Assembly (NCBI GenBank): GCA_030427145.1
Contig: JAUHWT010000005.1
Span: 124,001-188,000, forward strand
Origin: Alphaproteobacteria bacterium
GTDB lineage: Bacteria > Pseudomonadota > Alphaproteobacteria > Rhodobacterales > Rhodobacteraceae
DNA: 64,000 nt
Direction: 5' to 3'
A model generated the notes under the pieces. That model saw only the letters and a list, made by a program, of their open reading frames with translations, searched no databases and had not been told where the DNA came from. The translations under genes and the position numbers were made by a program. The stretch's first letter is position 1, and each line of letters starts with the position of its first letter. Of the stretch, positions 52,322 through 62,882 are shown piece by piece.

Positions 52322-53851
52322 TTATTGTCTTTCGCGGATGGAAACGCAACCAATAACTTTTAGTAGAGTTAACATAAAAATTGAGACAACTACGACAATC
52401 GCCGGAAAATCACCGAAGCGGGAATAGGGGGTTGGCGGGAGAGAATTTGGCAGATCGGCGTCGATGGAGCCAAATTCCCCTAAATTTAAAGAACTTATGA
52501 CACGCCCCCGGGCGTCGATAATCGCGGAGATCCCCGTGTTGGCCGCCCGCGCCATGGGCAGACCCTGTTCAATCGCGCGAACACGGGCCTGATCGAAATG
52601 CTGTTGCGGTCCCGAATATTTACCAAACCAGCCGTCGTTGGTGACCTGAATTAGCCACTCCGGGCGAATCCCCGGTGCCTGCATTTCATGCGGAAAGACC
52701 GCCTCGTAGCAGATAAGGGGCAGAAAACTTGGCAAATTTTCTGTCGCAAGAGCCACCGGACCGGGCCCTGCGGAGAAGCCCGTTCCGGTTAATCCGGTAA
52801 TGCCGAGACGCCCGACAAGATGACCCAGCGGCATGTATTCACCGAACGGTACAAGATGATGTTTGTCGTAATCCGCAATTACTTCGCCATCCGGCCCAAG
52901 AACGGCCAGCGAATTAAACCATCTGTTTCCGGCTTCAGTCCGCTCCAATCGCCGTATGCCGAGTATGACTTCGGCACCGTCTCCGGCCGCGTCGGTGATC
53001 AGCTTTTGATAATGGGGCTGCTCGCCGAGCAGGAACGGGACCGCCGTCTCCGGCCAGATTACCACGTCAGGTGCACGTTCCGCCGGTTTGCGGGTTTCAC
53101 TGAGCAGGCGTTCGAAAAAGACCGGCTGGTACTCCGGAAGCCATTTCAGATGCTGCGCGGCATTGGGTTGTACTATGCGCACGCGGAGGGGCTCCGTGCG
53201 TTCCGGAATTGGCCGATTGTGCTGCCAGATACCGAAACCAAAACATGCCGCGATCAATGCAACTGCAACCGTGCCGGTCCGAAGGCTTAAATGCCCGAGC
53301 ATAAGACCGGCCAGCAGCGTGAGAAAACCTAGGCCGTGTGAACCAATAACCGAGGCGACCTGAATGGCGGGCGTGTCGACCCACATGTATGCCAGAAGGC
53401 CCCAGGGAAATCCGGTCAGGATATGGGCGCGCGCGAATTCGGTGGCGGCCCAGCAACAGACCAGCAGGAGCGTGGGCGACCTGCCCGAAACGGAAAGGTG
53501 CCGGGCAAACCCAAAAGCAATCGCCCAGAACAGAGCGAGACCGCCGGTCATGCCGATCAGGGCAAAAGGTGCCATCCAGCCGTGGATTTCGGGCTGAACC
53601 ATGAAAGGTTCAACCAGCCAGTTCAGCAGAACGCAGAAATATCCGAGGCCCACCAGCCATCCGACCCGCGCGGCACCACGCGGCCCGGTCGCGCCCTCAA
53701 GGCGCCATAGAATGACCGGAAGGGCCAGGACCGGGAGCCAGAATTGTGACACGGGCGCATGCCCGAGCGCCAGAACCATACCGGCCAGCAGGGAGCACAA
53801 CACCCCCCGCCAGCCCGTCAGGTCGCGGATCCGCGCCCGAATCCCTGTCAT
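52322..53851 (-). CDS. lnt: Apolipoprotein N-acyltransferase
   Basis: Adds the third acyl chain to lipoproteins in the inner membrane. The first 200 residues contain about six hydrophobic segments; the rest is a periplasmic nitrilase-fold domain with the triad Glu in VIWPETAVPF, Lys in DYDKHHLVPFGEYMP and Cys in PLICYEAVFPHE. A last hydrophobic segment (residues 480-500) returns to the membrane. 509 residues, usual. Eleven bases after corC. Confidence 0.94.
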   Translation of the reverse strand: MTGIRARIRDLTGWRGVLCSLLAGMVLALGHAPVSQFWLPVLALPVILWRLEGATGPRGAARVGWLVGLGYFCVLLNWLVEPFMVQPEIHGWMAPFALIGMTGGLALFWAIAFGFARHLSVSGRSPTLLLVCCWAATEFARAHILTGFPWGLLAYMWVDTPAIQVASVIGSHGLGFLTLLAGLMLGHLSLRTGTVAVALIAACFGFGIWQHNRPIPERTEPLRVRIVQPNAAQHLKWLPEYQPVFFERLLSETRKPAERAPDVVIWPETAVPFLLGEQPHYQKLITDAAGDGAEVILGIRRLERTEAGNRWFNSLAVLGPDGEVIADYDKHHLVPFGEYMPLGHLVGRLGITGLTGTGFSAGPGPVALATENLPSFLPLICYEAVFPHEMQAPGIRPEWLIQVTNDGWFGKYSGPQQHFDQARVRAIEQGLPMARAANTGISAIIDARGRVISSLNLGEFGSIDADLPNSLPPTPYSRFGDFPAIVVVVSIFMLTLLKVIGCVSIRERQ

Positions 53852-53862
53852 CCGGGGCGCAT

Positions 53863-54789
53863 CTATTCGGCGGCTTTGGCGATCGTGCCGGTGGAATGAT
53901 CCGTCTTGATGCTGACCCGCAAACGTTTGATCCGTCGCGCATCCGCGTCGAGAATTTCGAACTCGTGGCCGTCCTCGTGGATCACGATCTCGCCCCTCTC
54001 CGGCACGCGACCGGCGATGCGGAACACGAGACCACCGAGGGTGTCGACCTCCTCATCCTTGTCGGGCATGGCGAGCGCCAGTCCGGTTTCGGCCTCGAAA
54101 TCATCAAGCTCCATCCGCGACGCGGCAACGTAGGTGTTGGGGCTTTCCTGAATCAGGAGGCTGCTCTCGTCCTCGTCATGCTCGTCGGCAATCTCACCAA
54201 CAATCTGTTCCAGCAGATCCTCAATGGTGACAAGACCGTCAACGCCACCGTATTCGTCAATCACCAGCGCCATGTGAATTCGGGCGATCTGCATTTTGTG
54301 CAGCAGAACACCGATTGGCATGGAGGGCGGAACATACAGCAGCGGGCGGGCGAGCGTGCGAAGGTCGAAATCATCCGTCGGCTTCCCAAAACCGTAGCGG
54401 AGCGCGAAATCCTTCAGATGCACAAGGCCAATGGGCTGGTCGAGATTCTCGGAATAAATCGGCAACCGGCTCCAGGTGTTCGTCTGGAACACCTCCAGAA
54501 GCTCATCTATTCCCGATTCAACCGGTACGGCGACAATGTCGGCGCGGGGAACACTCACGTCGTTGACCTTGAGCGACCGCATGTTTTGCAGGTTCACCAG
54601 CATGTCCTGGGCCCGCAGGGACTCCGTGGCGTTGGACACCTGAACCGCATTAGGTTCGCGTTCCTCATCACCGGCATTCGAAAACCCGAAGAGGCGCGAA
54701 ATCATGGACGTTTTGCCAAGACTTTCAGGGTCCGGTTCGTCGGCGCCAGCAACGTTATCGGTGTTGCCCCCGCTAGATTGTTCTTCCAT
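53863..54789 (-). CDS. CorC/HlyC family CBS-domain protein
   Basis: A 308-residue soluble protein: an acidic N-terminus, two CBS domains ([21 protein letters not shown] about 70, [21 protein letters not shown] about 175) and a C-terminal transporter-associated domain ([19 protein letters not shown]). Relatives are linked to magnesium and cobalt efflux or, in this neighbourhood (ybeX), to ribosome metabolism. Position between ybeY and lnt is as in E. coli ybeX. Confidence 0.9.
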   Translation of the reverse strand: MEEQSSGGNTDNVAGADEPDPESLGKTSMISRLFGFSNAGDEEREPNAVQVSNATESLRAQDMLVNLQNMRSLKVNDVSVPRADIVAVPVESGIDELLEVFQTNTWSRLPIYSENLDQPIGLVHLKDFALRYGFGKPTDDFDLRTLARPLLYVPPSMPIGVLLHKMQIARIHMALVIDEYGGVDGLVTIEDLLEQIVGEIADEHDEDESSLLIQESPNTYVAASRMELDDFEAETGLALAMPDKDEEVDTLGGLVFRIAGRVPERGEIVIHEDGHEFEILDADARRIKRLRVSIKTDHSTGTIAKAAE

Positions 54790-54830
54790 TTCTCCTGTCC
54801 AAAAAGATCACGGTCGCTAACCGCGTAGTC

Positions 54831-55316
54831 TCAATATGGGTTCGCGATATCCAAGGTTGCAAGAATATTCGCCTCAATTCTTTCCATTTCGTAAGCTTCA
54901 GCGTCCTCAACATGGTCGAAACCGAGTAAATGCATGATTCCGTGCACAATAAGATGGCTGACATGGCCCTCGAACCTCTTACCGCCGTCCCGTGCCTCCC
55001 GTTCACACGTATCGAAGGAAATGGCAATGTCTCCCAGAAAAACCAGACCCGTAGGATCACTGCGCGGAATGTCGCCTTCAAACGCGGGCCATGACAGGAC
55101 ATTGGTTTCGGCATCCTTTCCGCGAAACTCGCCGTTGAGCGTTCGGATGCGCGCGTCGTCGCAGGCCAGAAGACTGATCTCATGCCCCATGGGATCGCGC
55201 CCCATTTCCGTCAGGGTCGCAACCGCCGCACGGTCGGCCAGATCCTCAAGGCCCACCGCCTCCCAGCGGCTGTCCTCGACAACCAGATCTACGGGGCCGG
55301 TGTCAGCAGGGCTCAT
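54831..55316 (-). CDS. ybeY: Endoribonuclease YbeY
   Basis: A metal-dependent RNase involved in 16S rRNA 3' end maturation and ribosome quality control. The signature H-G-x-x-H-L-x-G-x-D-H is present as HGIMHLLGFDH near residue 128, and TNVLSWPAFEG and FLGDIAISFD precede it. 161 residues. Five bases after phoH, in the standard phoH-ybeY-ybeX-lnt order. Confidence 0.95.
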   Translation of the reverse strand: MSPADTGPVDLVVEDSRWEAVGLEDLADRAAVATLTEMGRDPMGHEISLLACDDARIRTLNGEFRGKDAETNVLSWPAFEGDIPRSDPTGLVFLGDIAISFDTCEREARDGGKRFEGHVSHLIVHGIMHLLGFDHVEDAEAYEMERIEANILATLDIANPY

Positions 55317-55321
55317 GGCAT

Positions 55322-56422
55322 TCAGCTGTCGTAGGGCCTGGCCGTCTCGTAGGCGCGAATGATCTTCGCGACCATCGGATGGCGCACCACGTCCTCGGCC
55401 GAGAAACGGGTGAAGCCGATGCCCTTCACGTCACGCAGGACACGCTCGGCCTCGACGAGGCCCGACATGACGCCACGCGGGAGGTCAATCTGGGTCGTGT
55501 CGCCGGTAATCACCATGCGGCCGCCCTCCCCCAAACGGGTCAGGAACATTTTCATCTGCATGGTCGTGGCATTCTGCGCCTCGTCAAGCACGACAGCCGC
55601 ATTGGACAGGGTACGCCCGCGCATGAACGCGAGGGGCGCGATCTCAATCTCGCGGTCCTCGATCATCTTCTGCACCTGCTTGGGCGGGAAGAAATCGTTC
55701 AGCGCATCGTAGAGCGGCTGCATGTAGGGATCGACCTTGTCCTTCATGTCGCCGGGCAGAAACCCCAGACGCTCGCCCGCCTCAACCGCGGGGCGGGACA
55801 GAATGATTCGATCCACCCGACCCTCAATGAACATCGAGGCGGCCGCGGCAACGGCAAGGTAGGTTTTGCCTGTACCCGCGGGCCCAAGCCCGAAGACAAG
55901 CTCGTTCCGAAACAGGTTCCGAACATACTGCTTCTGGGCGGATGTTCTCGGCTCGACGATTTTGCGACGGGTCCGGATTTCCATCTTCTCGCCGCCGAAC
56001 ATTTCCATCTGCGGATCGGCGAGCTGTTTTCGGTCGACCTCTCCGGGTGCGGGGGAATCGCTTCCCATGCGAATCGCGGCGTCAATCTCTCCGGACGACA
56101 CGGTGCGACCGGCCTCGAGACGCGCATAGAGATTACGCAGCACGCGCTCCGCATCCTGCCGCTCGGGCTCGTCGCCGTGGATGGCCAAATGGTTGCCGCG
56201 CCGGTGGATCGCGATGCCCAGCCGTTCCTCGATCTGCACGATGTTTCGGTCCAGTTCGCCACACAGATCGATCAACAGACGATTATCGGGGAACTCAAGA
56301 ATACTGTCGGACTGGGCGGCACCACCGCCCGTCGGATCCAGATTGTCGATAGGCAAAGGCCCTCCGGCGAAGAATGGACTCAGTGAGGTTTTCAGACTGC
56401 CCCAGACATGGGCTTCGTGCAA
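55322..56422 (-). CDS. PhoH family ATPase (YbeZ)
   Basis: A cytoplasmic P-loop ATPase that partners YbeY. N-terminal KH-like part (NRLLIDLCGELDRNIVQIEERLG), Walker A FGLGPAGTGKTYLAVAAAA, Walker B NAAVVLDEAQNATTMQM and MVITGDTTQIDLPRG. No ATG precedes the conserved region; the longest frame opens with a TTG at 56422 without a clear ribosome-binding site, so the true start may be a few codons downstream. The family alignment begins near residue 40. 18 bases after miaB. Confidence 0.92.
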   Translation of the reverse strand: MHEAHVWGSLKTSLSPFFAGGPLPIDNLDPTGGGAAQSDSILEFPDNRLLIDLCGELDRNIVQIEERLGIAIHRRGNHLAIHGDEPERQDAERVLRNLYARLEAGRTVSSGEIDAAIRMGSDSPAPGEVDRKQLADPQMEMFGGEKMEIRTRRKIVEPRTSAQKQYVRNLFRNELVFGLGPAGTGKTYLAVAAAASMFIEGRVDRIILSRPAVEAGERLGFLPGDMKDKVDPYMQPLYDALNDFFPPKQVQKMIEDREIEIAPLAFMRGRTLSNAAVVLDEAQNATTMQMKMFLTRLGEGGRMVITGDTTQIDLPRGVMSGLVEAERVLRDVKGIGFTRFSAEDVVRHPMVAKIIRAYETARPYDS

Positions 56423-56440
56423 GGTTGTTGGCCGCCAATT

Positions 56441-57757
56441 TCAGCCAACGAGTTCACCCGACAGGGAATTTGGTGCCGAGGCCGTAATCCGTACATCGAC
56501 AATCGACCCGGCCAGAGATTTTGGGGCGTCAAGATGCACTGCCGTCAAATACGGCGATTTGCCCGTCATCTGCCCCGGATTGCGTCCAGGTTTTTCCAGC
56601 AGCACCGGCAGGGTGCGCCCAACGAGATTTTCCTGGAACTCCACCTGATACTGTTTGATGAGTGCCTGAAGCCTCTGCAAACGCTCGGATTTCACGTCCT
56701 GTGGTACATCCTCGCGCCCGGCGGCGGGTGTACCTGGCCGCGGCGAGTAGATGAAGGAATAGGCGTGGGCGTATCGGACCTGTTCAACAATTCGCAATGT
56801 CGCCTCGAAATCCTCGTCCGTCTCGCCAGGAAATCCGACAATGAAGTCGCCTGAGAACGCCATATCCGGACGGGCCGCGCGAATCCGCTCGATCAGCGCG
56901 AGATATTCCGCAGCCGTGTGTTTGCGGTTCATGGCCTTGAGAATGCGATCGCTGCCCGACTGCACCGGCAGGTGCAGGTAGGGCATGAGTTTTTCCTCTC
57001 GGGCATGAGCGGCGATCAGGTCGTCGGCCATGTCGTTCGGATGCGAGGTTGTATAGCGGATGCGCTGCAGACCCTCGATCTTTGAGAGCCGATCCACGAG
57101 ACCGGCCAAAGTTACGCCATCAGCATCGCAATAGGCATTCACGTTCTGACCGAGCAGAGTGATTTCGACCACGCCACGTTCGGCCAACTGTCGTGCTTCC
57201 TGCTCCACGCGGTCCGCGGGTCGCGAAACCTCGGCCCCGCGGGTGTATGGCACCACGCAGAACGCGCAAAATTTATCGCAGCCTTCCTGGATGGTCAGGA
57301 ATGCCGTCGGTGATTTGCGCGTCGCGGCCCAGTCGGGGAGATGGTCGAACTTGTCCTCCTCCGGAAAATCGGTTTCGAGGGGCCGTTCACCGGCCTGCAC
57401 CTGGTCCAGCATTTTTGGCAGGCGATGGTAGACCTGCGGGCCGACCACAAGGTCCACGCCCGGTGCGCGGGAGAGAATTTCCTCACCCTCGGCCTGCGCC
57501 ACACAGCCGGCGACACCGATGCGCAGGTCCGGATTGGACTGTTTCAGCGGATTGAGGCGACCCAGTTCCGAGTAGACCTTTTCGGCGGCTTTTTCGCGGA
57601 TATGGCAGGTATTTAACAGAATCAGGTCCGCGTCCTCGGGCGTTTCCGTGCGGGAATAGCCCTTCGGAGCCAGAGCCGCAGCCATCCGTTCGCTGTCATA
57701 GACATTCATCTGACAACCATAGGTTTTAACAAACAGCTTTTTCGCGGACTCGGACAT
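56441..57757 (-). CDS. miaB: tRNA-2-methylthio-N6-isopentenyladenosine synthase MiaB
   Basis: A radical-SAM methylthiotransferase acting on A37 of tRNAs. The N-terminal UPF0004 domain has [16 protein letters not shown] and [15 protein letters not shown] with two of the three auxiliary-cluster cysteines and [10 protein letters not shown] with the third. The radical-SAM motif C-x3-C-x2-C is [18 protein letters not shown]-terminal TRAM domain closes the protein. 438 residues. Confidence 0.96.
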   Translation of the reverse strand: MSESAKKLFVKTYGCQMNVYDSERMAAALAPKGYSRTETPEDADLILLNTCHIREKAAEKVYSELGRLNPLKQSNPDLRIGVAGCVAQAEGEEILSRAPGVDLVVGPQVYHRLPKMLDQVQAGERPLETDFPEEDKFDHLPDWAATRKSPTAFLTIQEGCDKFCAFCVVPYTRGAEVSRPADRVEQEARQLAERGVVEITLLGQNVNAYCDADGVTLAGLVDRLSKIEGLQRIRYTTSHPNDMADDLIAAHAREEKLMPYLHLPVQSGSDRILKAMNRKHTAAEYLALIERIRAARPDMAFSGDFIVGFPGETDEDFEATLRIVEQVRYAHAYSFIYSPRPGTPAAGREDVPQDVKSERLQRLQALIKQYQVEFQENLVGRTLPVLLEKPGRNPGQMTGKSPYLTAVHLDAPKSLAGSIVDVRITASAPNSLSGELVG

Positions 57758-57842
57758 CAGAAACTTTCACAAGCAAAAAGTGCGCGGACCCAGCGGCCGC
57801 GCACCTCAATTAACGCTGCGGGCAGTGCCGCGCAAGCAGTGG

Positions 57843-58262
57843 TCAGGACTTGGCGCGCGGCTTGCGGCCCAGTCCAATCTTTTTGGCCAGTTCCTGACGC
57901 TTGGCAGCGTAGTTTGGAGCAACCATCGGATAGTCGGGTTTCAGACCCCACTTGCTCCGGTAATCCTCCGGCGTCATGCCATAGGCCGTCATCAGGTGGC
58001 GCTTCAGCATTTTCAGCTTTTTGCCATCCTCAAGACAAATAATGTAATCGTCAGTGACCGATTTGCGCACCGGAACCGACGGGGTCAGCTCCACTGCCTT
58101 TTCCTCTTCACCGCAAGCCAGTTCGGACAGTTTGCCGAACACGGCCTCGATAAGATCGGGGACGTCGCCCTGCACCACCGCGTTGTTGCCCACATGGGCA
58201 GAAACAATCTCCGCGGTCAGCGCCAGTACTTCGCCACGTTCTATGTTATTTTCTTCGCTCAT
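57843..58262 (-). CDS. MucR/Ros family transcription regulator
   Basis: A 139-residue global regulator of the MucR/Ros family, which in other alphaproteobacteria controls exopolysaccharide, motility and virulence genes by binding AT-rich DNA. The N-terminal half is helical and probably mediates oligomerisation; the C-terminal half holds the finger ICLEDGKKLKMLKRHL and the highly conserved MTPEDYRSKWGL and DYPMVAPNYAAKR. Compared with Ros (C-x2-C ... H-x3-HH) only the first Cys and first His remain. ATG at 58262 with GAGG upstream. The upstream gap is A+T-rich, suitable for autoregulation. Confidence 0.93.
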   Translation of the reverse strand: MSEENNIERGEVLALTAEIVSAHVGNNAVVQGDVPDLIEAVFGKLSELACGEEEKAVELTPSVPVRKSVTDDYIICLEDGKKLKMLKRHLMTAYGMTPEDYRSKWGLKPDYPMVAPNYAAKRQELAKKIGLGRKPRAKS

Positions 58263-58634
58263 CACGCCTCTTGTTGACCCGGCCGGTCCCCGGCCCATTC
58301 GGTCATCTGGTTTTGGAAACGGCATTACAACCAGTCAATAAACTCGTGCGATCAACTGGAGCCATACCTGTTATTTATTTTCCCGCTGCGGGAATGGCAA
58401 GTACAATACGCAACTTATTAAGACGCATTTTATCTTATACAGTCACAACGCGGTTACCGTTACACAGGCGAAAGGAGGGCATAAATCACGCACACTCCCT
58501 TTAAACCTTTAAATCCACAACCCATGGTTACAATAAGCGCGATTTCCACCCGCGATAAAGTCCCCGAATAATATAGGCGGATATTTGCTGGTAGTTTTCC
58601 AGAATTGCTGTCAAAGCAGGATTGCAAAGCTTAA
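58263..58634. other. A+T-rich intergenic region
   Basis: 372 bases between mucR and the cation efflux gene, visibly richer in A and T than the surroundings. No convincing gene. MucR proteins bind such AT-rich promoters, so this is probably the regulatory region for mucR and possibly the efflux gene. Confidence 0.5.
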
Positions 58635-59574
58635 ATGGTTAACAAATCACCAGGCAAACGGCAGAACGACCCACAAGTAACGCGGAACGGTCACAAATTA
58701 CGCATGTCACCGCAACACCGACTCAACATGACGGCCGGGCTGGCCTCCATAGGCACGGCGCTCTTTCTGGTACTGGTGAAGTACTGGGCGGTAAAAACCA
58801 CCGGATCGCTGTCGATTGGTGCGTCCTTGGCCGATTCCCTCATGGACCTGATGATCTCGTTCAACGGGCTGGTCGGGATTCTGTATGCCGCCAAACCTCC
58901 CCGACGATGATCACCGGTTTGGTCACACGTCGATTGAGGACCTGATCGCTCTGGCGCAGTCGATACTCGTGATTGCCGTGGCAGGGTATATTGCATGGCA
59001 GGGATGGCTCGGCTTTTTCTCTCCCAGCCCGCTTGTCGCGGAGAGCACCGGGATCGTCGTAATGGCCATTTCCATCCTGGCGACGGCCCTTTTGATAACC
59101 TGGCAGGGAAAGGTTGCGGGAGAGACCGGGTCGAAGATTGTGGCGGCTGACCGACTGCACTACCTGTCCGATCTCGTGCCCGCCATTGGCGCAATGATCG
59201 CTCTAGCCGCATCGAGCCTGTTCGGGATTGATTGGCTCGATCCCGTCATTGCCCTGGCGGCAGCTATTTTTCTGCTGTTAAATGCCCGCCGCATCGGGAT
59301 CGCCGCATGGCATTCCCTGATGGACCGGCGGGCCGACATTGACGACATCGAGACGATCCAGAACGTAATCGAGGCTCATCCCAATGTGCTCGGGTTTCAC
59401 GATCTGAAGACACGCACATCCGGATCGCGGGTCTTTGTGCAGCTCCACCTGGAGCTCGACGGGGCTCTCAGCCTGAACGAGGCCCATGCCATCAGCGCCT
59501 CGGTAAAGCATGGCATCCTCGACGCCATGCCCCAGGCTGATGTGATTATTCACAAGGATCCCGTGAAACGCTGA
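58635..59574 (+). pseudogene. Cation diffusion facilitator, interrupted by one +1 frameshift
   Basis: A FieF/YiiP-like divalent-cation exporter split between two frames. The first (58635-58910) encodes TM1-2 with the metal motif IGASLADSLMDL and ends at KPPRR; the second (to 59574) resumes at once with DDDHRFGHTSIEDL and TM3-6, including the second metal motif RLHYLSDLVPAIGA, and a complete cytoplasmic domain (VFVQLHLELDG). Removing one C from the CCCC run near 58900 gives one uninterrupted, normal-length protein with all metal ligands. Sequencing error, recent mutation or ribosomal frameshifting are all possible. The stop codon abuts the stop of the convergent M3 peptidase. Confidence 0.8.
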
Positions 59575-61599
59575 TCAGGCACCGGTCAGGCCACGCTGCT
59601 CCAGGAGGGCCTCCACGCCGGGCATCTTGCCACGGAAATCCATATAGAGGTCACCGGCCTCGCGCGAGCCGCCAGCACTATAGATGTTGCGTTCAAGTTT
59701 TTCGGCCGTGTCCGCGTCAAAGACATCGCCGGTTTCCCGAAAGGCTGCAAACGCGTCCGCGTCCATAACCTCCGACCACATGTAGGAGTAATATCCCGAC
59801 GAATACCCGTCACCGGAGAATACATGCTGAAAATGCGGCGTGGCATGGCGCATGACAATGGCCTCCGGCATTCCCAGATCGGCCAGGATCTTCTCCTGCA
59901 TCGCCATCGGGTCCCCGTCAAACGGACGTGAGTGGAAGTCGAGATCCACAAGCGCGGAGGACACATACTCCACCGTCGCGAAACCCTGGTCGTAGTTGCC
60001 GGCTGCAAGCAGGCGGTCGAGCAGGTCCTTTGGCATCGGCTCTCCCGTCGCGGCATGTCGCGCGTGGGTGTTGAGCACCTCCGGCGCTTCCAACCAGTGC
60101 TCGTAGAGCTGGCTCGGCAATTCCACGAAATCGCGCGCTACGCTTGTGCCGGAAATAAACGGATAGGTCACGTCGGAGAGCAGCACATGCAGGGCATGAC
60201 CAAACTCATGGAACAGGGTCCGTGCGTCGTCAAACGTCAGCAGGTTAGGCGAACCAGACGGCGCCTTGGCGAAGTTGCAGACATTGACCGCTACGGGGCG
60301 CAAGTCCTCATCCAGGCGGCTTTGGCTGCGGAAGGACGAACACCAGGCCCCGGAGCGTTTGGACGACCGGGCGAAGTAGTCGCCAATGAACACGCCCATG
60401 TGAGTGGAGCCTTTGCGGACCTCCCAGGCGCGGGCATCCGGGTGATAGAGGGGCACGTCCAGCGGTTCGAACGACAGGCCAAACAATCTGTTGGCCACGT
60501 CAAACACGGCGGCGATCATGTTGTCGAGTTGGAGGTATGGCTTGACCTCATCCTCGTCGAGGTCGTGCTCCTCCTTCTGGCGTTTCGCAGAGTAGTAACG
60601 CCAGTCCCAAGCCGCCAGCGCATCATTGATACCATCCGCGTGCAGCCGCTCCTCAAGTTTTTCCGCGTCGGCCAACGCCTCGGCCCGTGCTTTCGGCCAA
60701 ACCGCCATCAAAAGATCGCGCACCCCGTCCGGGGTTTTCGCCATCTGGTTTTCGAGTTTGAACTCGGAAAAATTGCCGTAACCCAGCAGTTCTGCACGCT
60801 CCTGCCGCAGTTTCAGTGTCTCGGTCACGATGGCGAGGTTGTCGGTTTCAGCACCATTCGCTCCACGGGCCACCCAGGCCTCGAAGGCTTTACGGCGCAA
60901 CTCGCGGTTGGGGCAGTTTTGCAGGAACGGCACGATGAGGCTGCGCGACAGCGTTATCACATGGCCATCAATGCCACGGTCGGATGCGGCCTGTGCGGCA
61001 CTTGCCACAAGCGAAGCCGGGAGCCCTGCGAGGTCGTCTTCGGACAGTTCCATGTGCCACGATTTCTCGTCGGCCAAAACGTTCTGCGAGAACGATGTGC
61101 CAAGGGAAGCCAGTCGTTCCAGCACAGCCGCAAGCCTCTTGCGGTTCTGCCCCTCGAGCTTCGCTCCGGAACGGACAAACATCCTGTGGTAGAGTTCAAG
61201 GACCCGCACCTGTTCATCCGACAGGCCAAGCTCCGTGCGCTTTTGGAAGAGGTCATCGACGCGGGCAAACAGTGCCCGGTTCATCATGATTTTGGAGCCA
61301 AATGACGCAAGTTCGGGGCTCAGTTCACGCTGCAGAGCTTCGATCTCGTCATTGGAATTCGAGCCTGATAGATTGAAAAATACCGACGCAACCCGGTCGA
61401 GGAGCTTTTCAGAACGCTCAAGCGCCTCAATCGTGTTCCCGAAGCTTGGCGCATCGGGATTATCAGCGATGGCATCGATGTTCTTTTCCGCTTCGGCGAT
61501 GGCCACATCGAAGGCTGGACGAAAATCCGCGTTCGAGATCCGATCAAATGGTGGGAGACCAAACGGTGTGTCCCAGTCTTCCAGAAGCGGATTGGCCAT
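59575..61599 (-). CDS. M3 family oligopeptidase (Dcp/OpdA-like)
   Basis: A 674-residue zinc metallopeptidase that cleaves short peptides. The zinc motif is LFHEFGHALH near residue 465, with the downstream Glu in the SVARDFVELPSQLYEHW block. N-terminal helical domain FGLPPFDRISNADFRPAF is typical of peptidyl-dipeptidase Dcp and oligopeptidase A. No signal peptide, so cytoplasmic. ATG at 61599 with GAGAGGA five bases upstream. Dcp versus OpdA cannot be settled by eye. Confidence 0.93.
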   Translation of the reverse strand: MANPLLEDWDTPFGLPPFDRISNADFRPAFDVAIAEAEKNIDAIADNPDAPSFGNTIEALERSEKLLDRVASVFFNLSGSNSNDEIEALQRELSPELASFGSKIMMNRALFARVDDLFQKRTELGLSDEQVRVLELYHRMFVRSGAKLEGQNRKRLAAVLERLASLGTSFSQNVLADEKSWHMELSEDDLAGLPASLVASAAQAASDRGIDGHVITLSRSLIVPFLQNCPNRELRRKAFEAWVARGANGAETDNLAIVTETLKLRQERAELLGYGNFSEFKLENQMAKTPDGVRDLLMAVWPKARAEALADAEKLEERLHADGINDALAAWDWRYYSAKRQKEEHDLDEDEVKPYLQLDNMIAAVFDVANRLFGLSFEPLDVPLYHPDARAWEVRKGSTHMGVFIGDYFARSSKRSGAWCSSFRSQSRLDEDLRPVAVNVCNFAKAPSGSPNLLTFDDARTLFHEFGHALHVLLSDVTYPFISGTSVARDFVELPSQLYEHWLEAPEVLNTHARHAATGEPMPKDLLDRLLAAGNYDQGFATVEYVSSALVDLDFHSRPFDGDPMAMQEKILADLGMPEAIVMRHATPHFQHVFSGDGYSSGYYSYMWSEVMDADAFAAFRETGDVFDADTAEKLERNIYSAGGSREAGDLYMDFRGKMPGVEALLEQRGLTGA

Positions 61600-61842
61600 G
61601 TGTGTCCTCTCGGGTTGAATGTCTGCCGAATTTGATAGCGTTGGAGTTATTTGGTCGTGGAGATCAAAAAGTCCAGTTCCGTTCCGGCTTTTATCCGCAA
61701 CGACGCGGCGCAATAATCGCAAAAGCCGCAAGCTGCAGCCGAAAACCGCCAAAAACCGACTCCACCTCCGGATATGGGGACATATACTCTTGCCCGCGCA
61801 ATTCCGAGGGTTCATCCTCAATTCATTAATCGGGAGTCGATC

Positions 61843-62877
61843 ATGAATTTGGACCTGCTGAAAGAACTTTGCGAAACCCCTGGCGTACCGGGAAATGAGG
61901 ACCGGATACGGGACATTATCACGCGAGAGGTGGATGGGCTGTTCGACGAGGTCCGGACCGACCCGATGGGGTCCCTTCTATGCAAACGAAACGCCAGAAA
62001 AGGTGACGATCCGACCAAAATCATGCTTCTGTGCCATATGGATGAGATCGGTTTTCTCGTCAGCCATGTATCGGAACAGGGGTTCATCTATCTCAACCCC
62101 GTTGGCGGCTTTGATCCGCGCAACCTGTTTTCGAGAAGGGTCATGGTCTGCACCGATACCGGTGACATAAAAGGCGTGATGAACCCCGGTGGACCACCCG
62201 TTCACATCGCCTCCCCCGAAGACCGCAAGAAGGTTCCGGAGGTTACACAGTTCTTCGTGGATGTGGGCCTCGGGGATAAAACCCGTGACGTGGTGAAGGT
62301 CGGTGACATGGTGGTCATGGACGAGCCCTTCATCGAAATTGGCGACAAAATCGTCAGCAAAGCGCTCGACAACCGTATCGCCTGCTGGCTGGGCATCGAG
62401 GCCATACGCGGCCTTGGCAAAACCAAGCACACAAGCGAAATCCACGTGGCCTTTACATGTCAGGAAGAGGTTGGGCTGCGCGGCGCGCGCACCTCATCCT
62501 TTGCCATTCGCCCGGATATCGGCATCGGGGTGGACACGACGCTCGCCTGCGACACGCCCGGCGTACCGGAACAGGACCGGACGACGAAACAGGGCGAGGG
62601 TTTTGGCCTGCACGTGCGCGACAGTTCCTTCATCGCGGACCGCGAACTGGTTAAGGAATTTGAGGCACTCGCGCTCAAAAAGAACATCCCTTTCCAGCGC
62701 ACCATGCTTCGCGCGGGCGGACAGGACGGCGCCGCGGCCCAGCAGTCGGCCGCGGGAGCCCGGGCCATCGGGATTGTGGTCGGCACCCGTTACATTCATA
62801 CGGTTACCGAGATGATCCACAAATCCGATCTGGAGGCCGCAAGGGACATCCTAGTCGCCTATCTCAAGCAGAGCTGA
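61843..62877 (+). CDS. M42 family aminopeptidase
   Basis: A 344-residue dizinc aminopeptidase related to glutamyl/deblocking aminopeptidases and FrvX. Metal and catalytic residues: His in MLLCHMDEIGFLV, Asp in SKALDNRIACWLG, Glu-Glu in TCQEEVGLRGARTS, Asp in GIGVDTTLACD and a C-terminal His in TRYIHTVTEMIHKSD. These enzymes form dodecameric shells. CGGGAG six bases before the ATG. Divergent from the M3 peptidase; the 243-base gap between holds both promoters. Confidence 0.93.
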   Translation: MNLDLLKELCETPGVPGNEDRIRDIITREVDGLFDEVRTDPMGSLLCKRNARKGDDPTKIMLLCHMDEIGFLVSHVSEQGFIYLNPVGGFDPRNLFSRRVMVCTDTGDIKGVMNPGGPPVHIASPEDRKKVPEVTQFFVDVGLGDKTRDVVKVGDMVVMDEPFIEIGDKIVSKALDNRIACWLGIEAIRGLGKTKHTSEIHVAFTCQEEVGLRGARTSSFAIRPDIGIGVDTTLACDTPGVPEQDRTTKQGEGFGLHVRDSSFIADRELVKEFEALALKKNIPFQRTMLRAGGQDGAAAQQSAAGARAIGIVVGTRYIHTVTEMIHKSDLEAARDILVAYLKQS

Positions 62878-62882
62878 CACGG

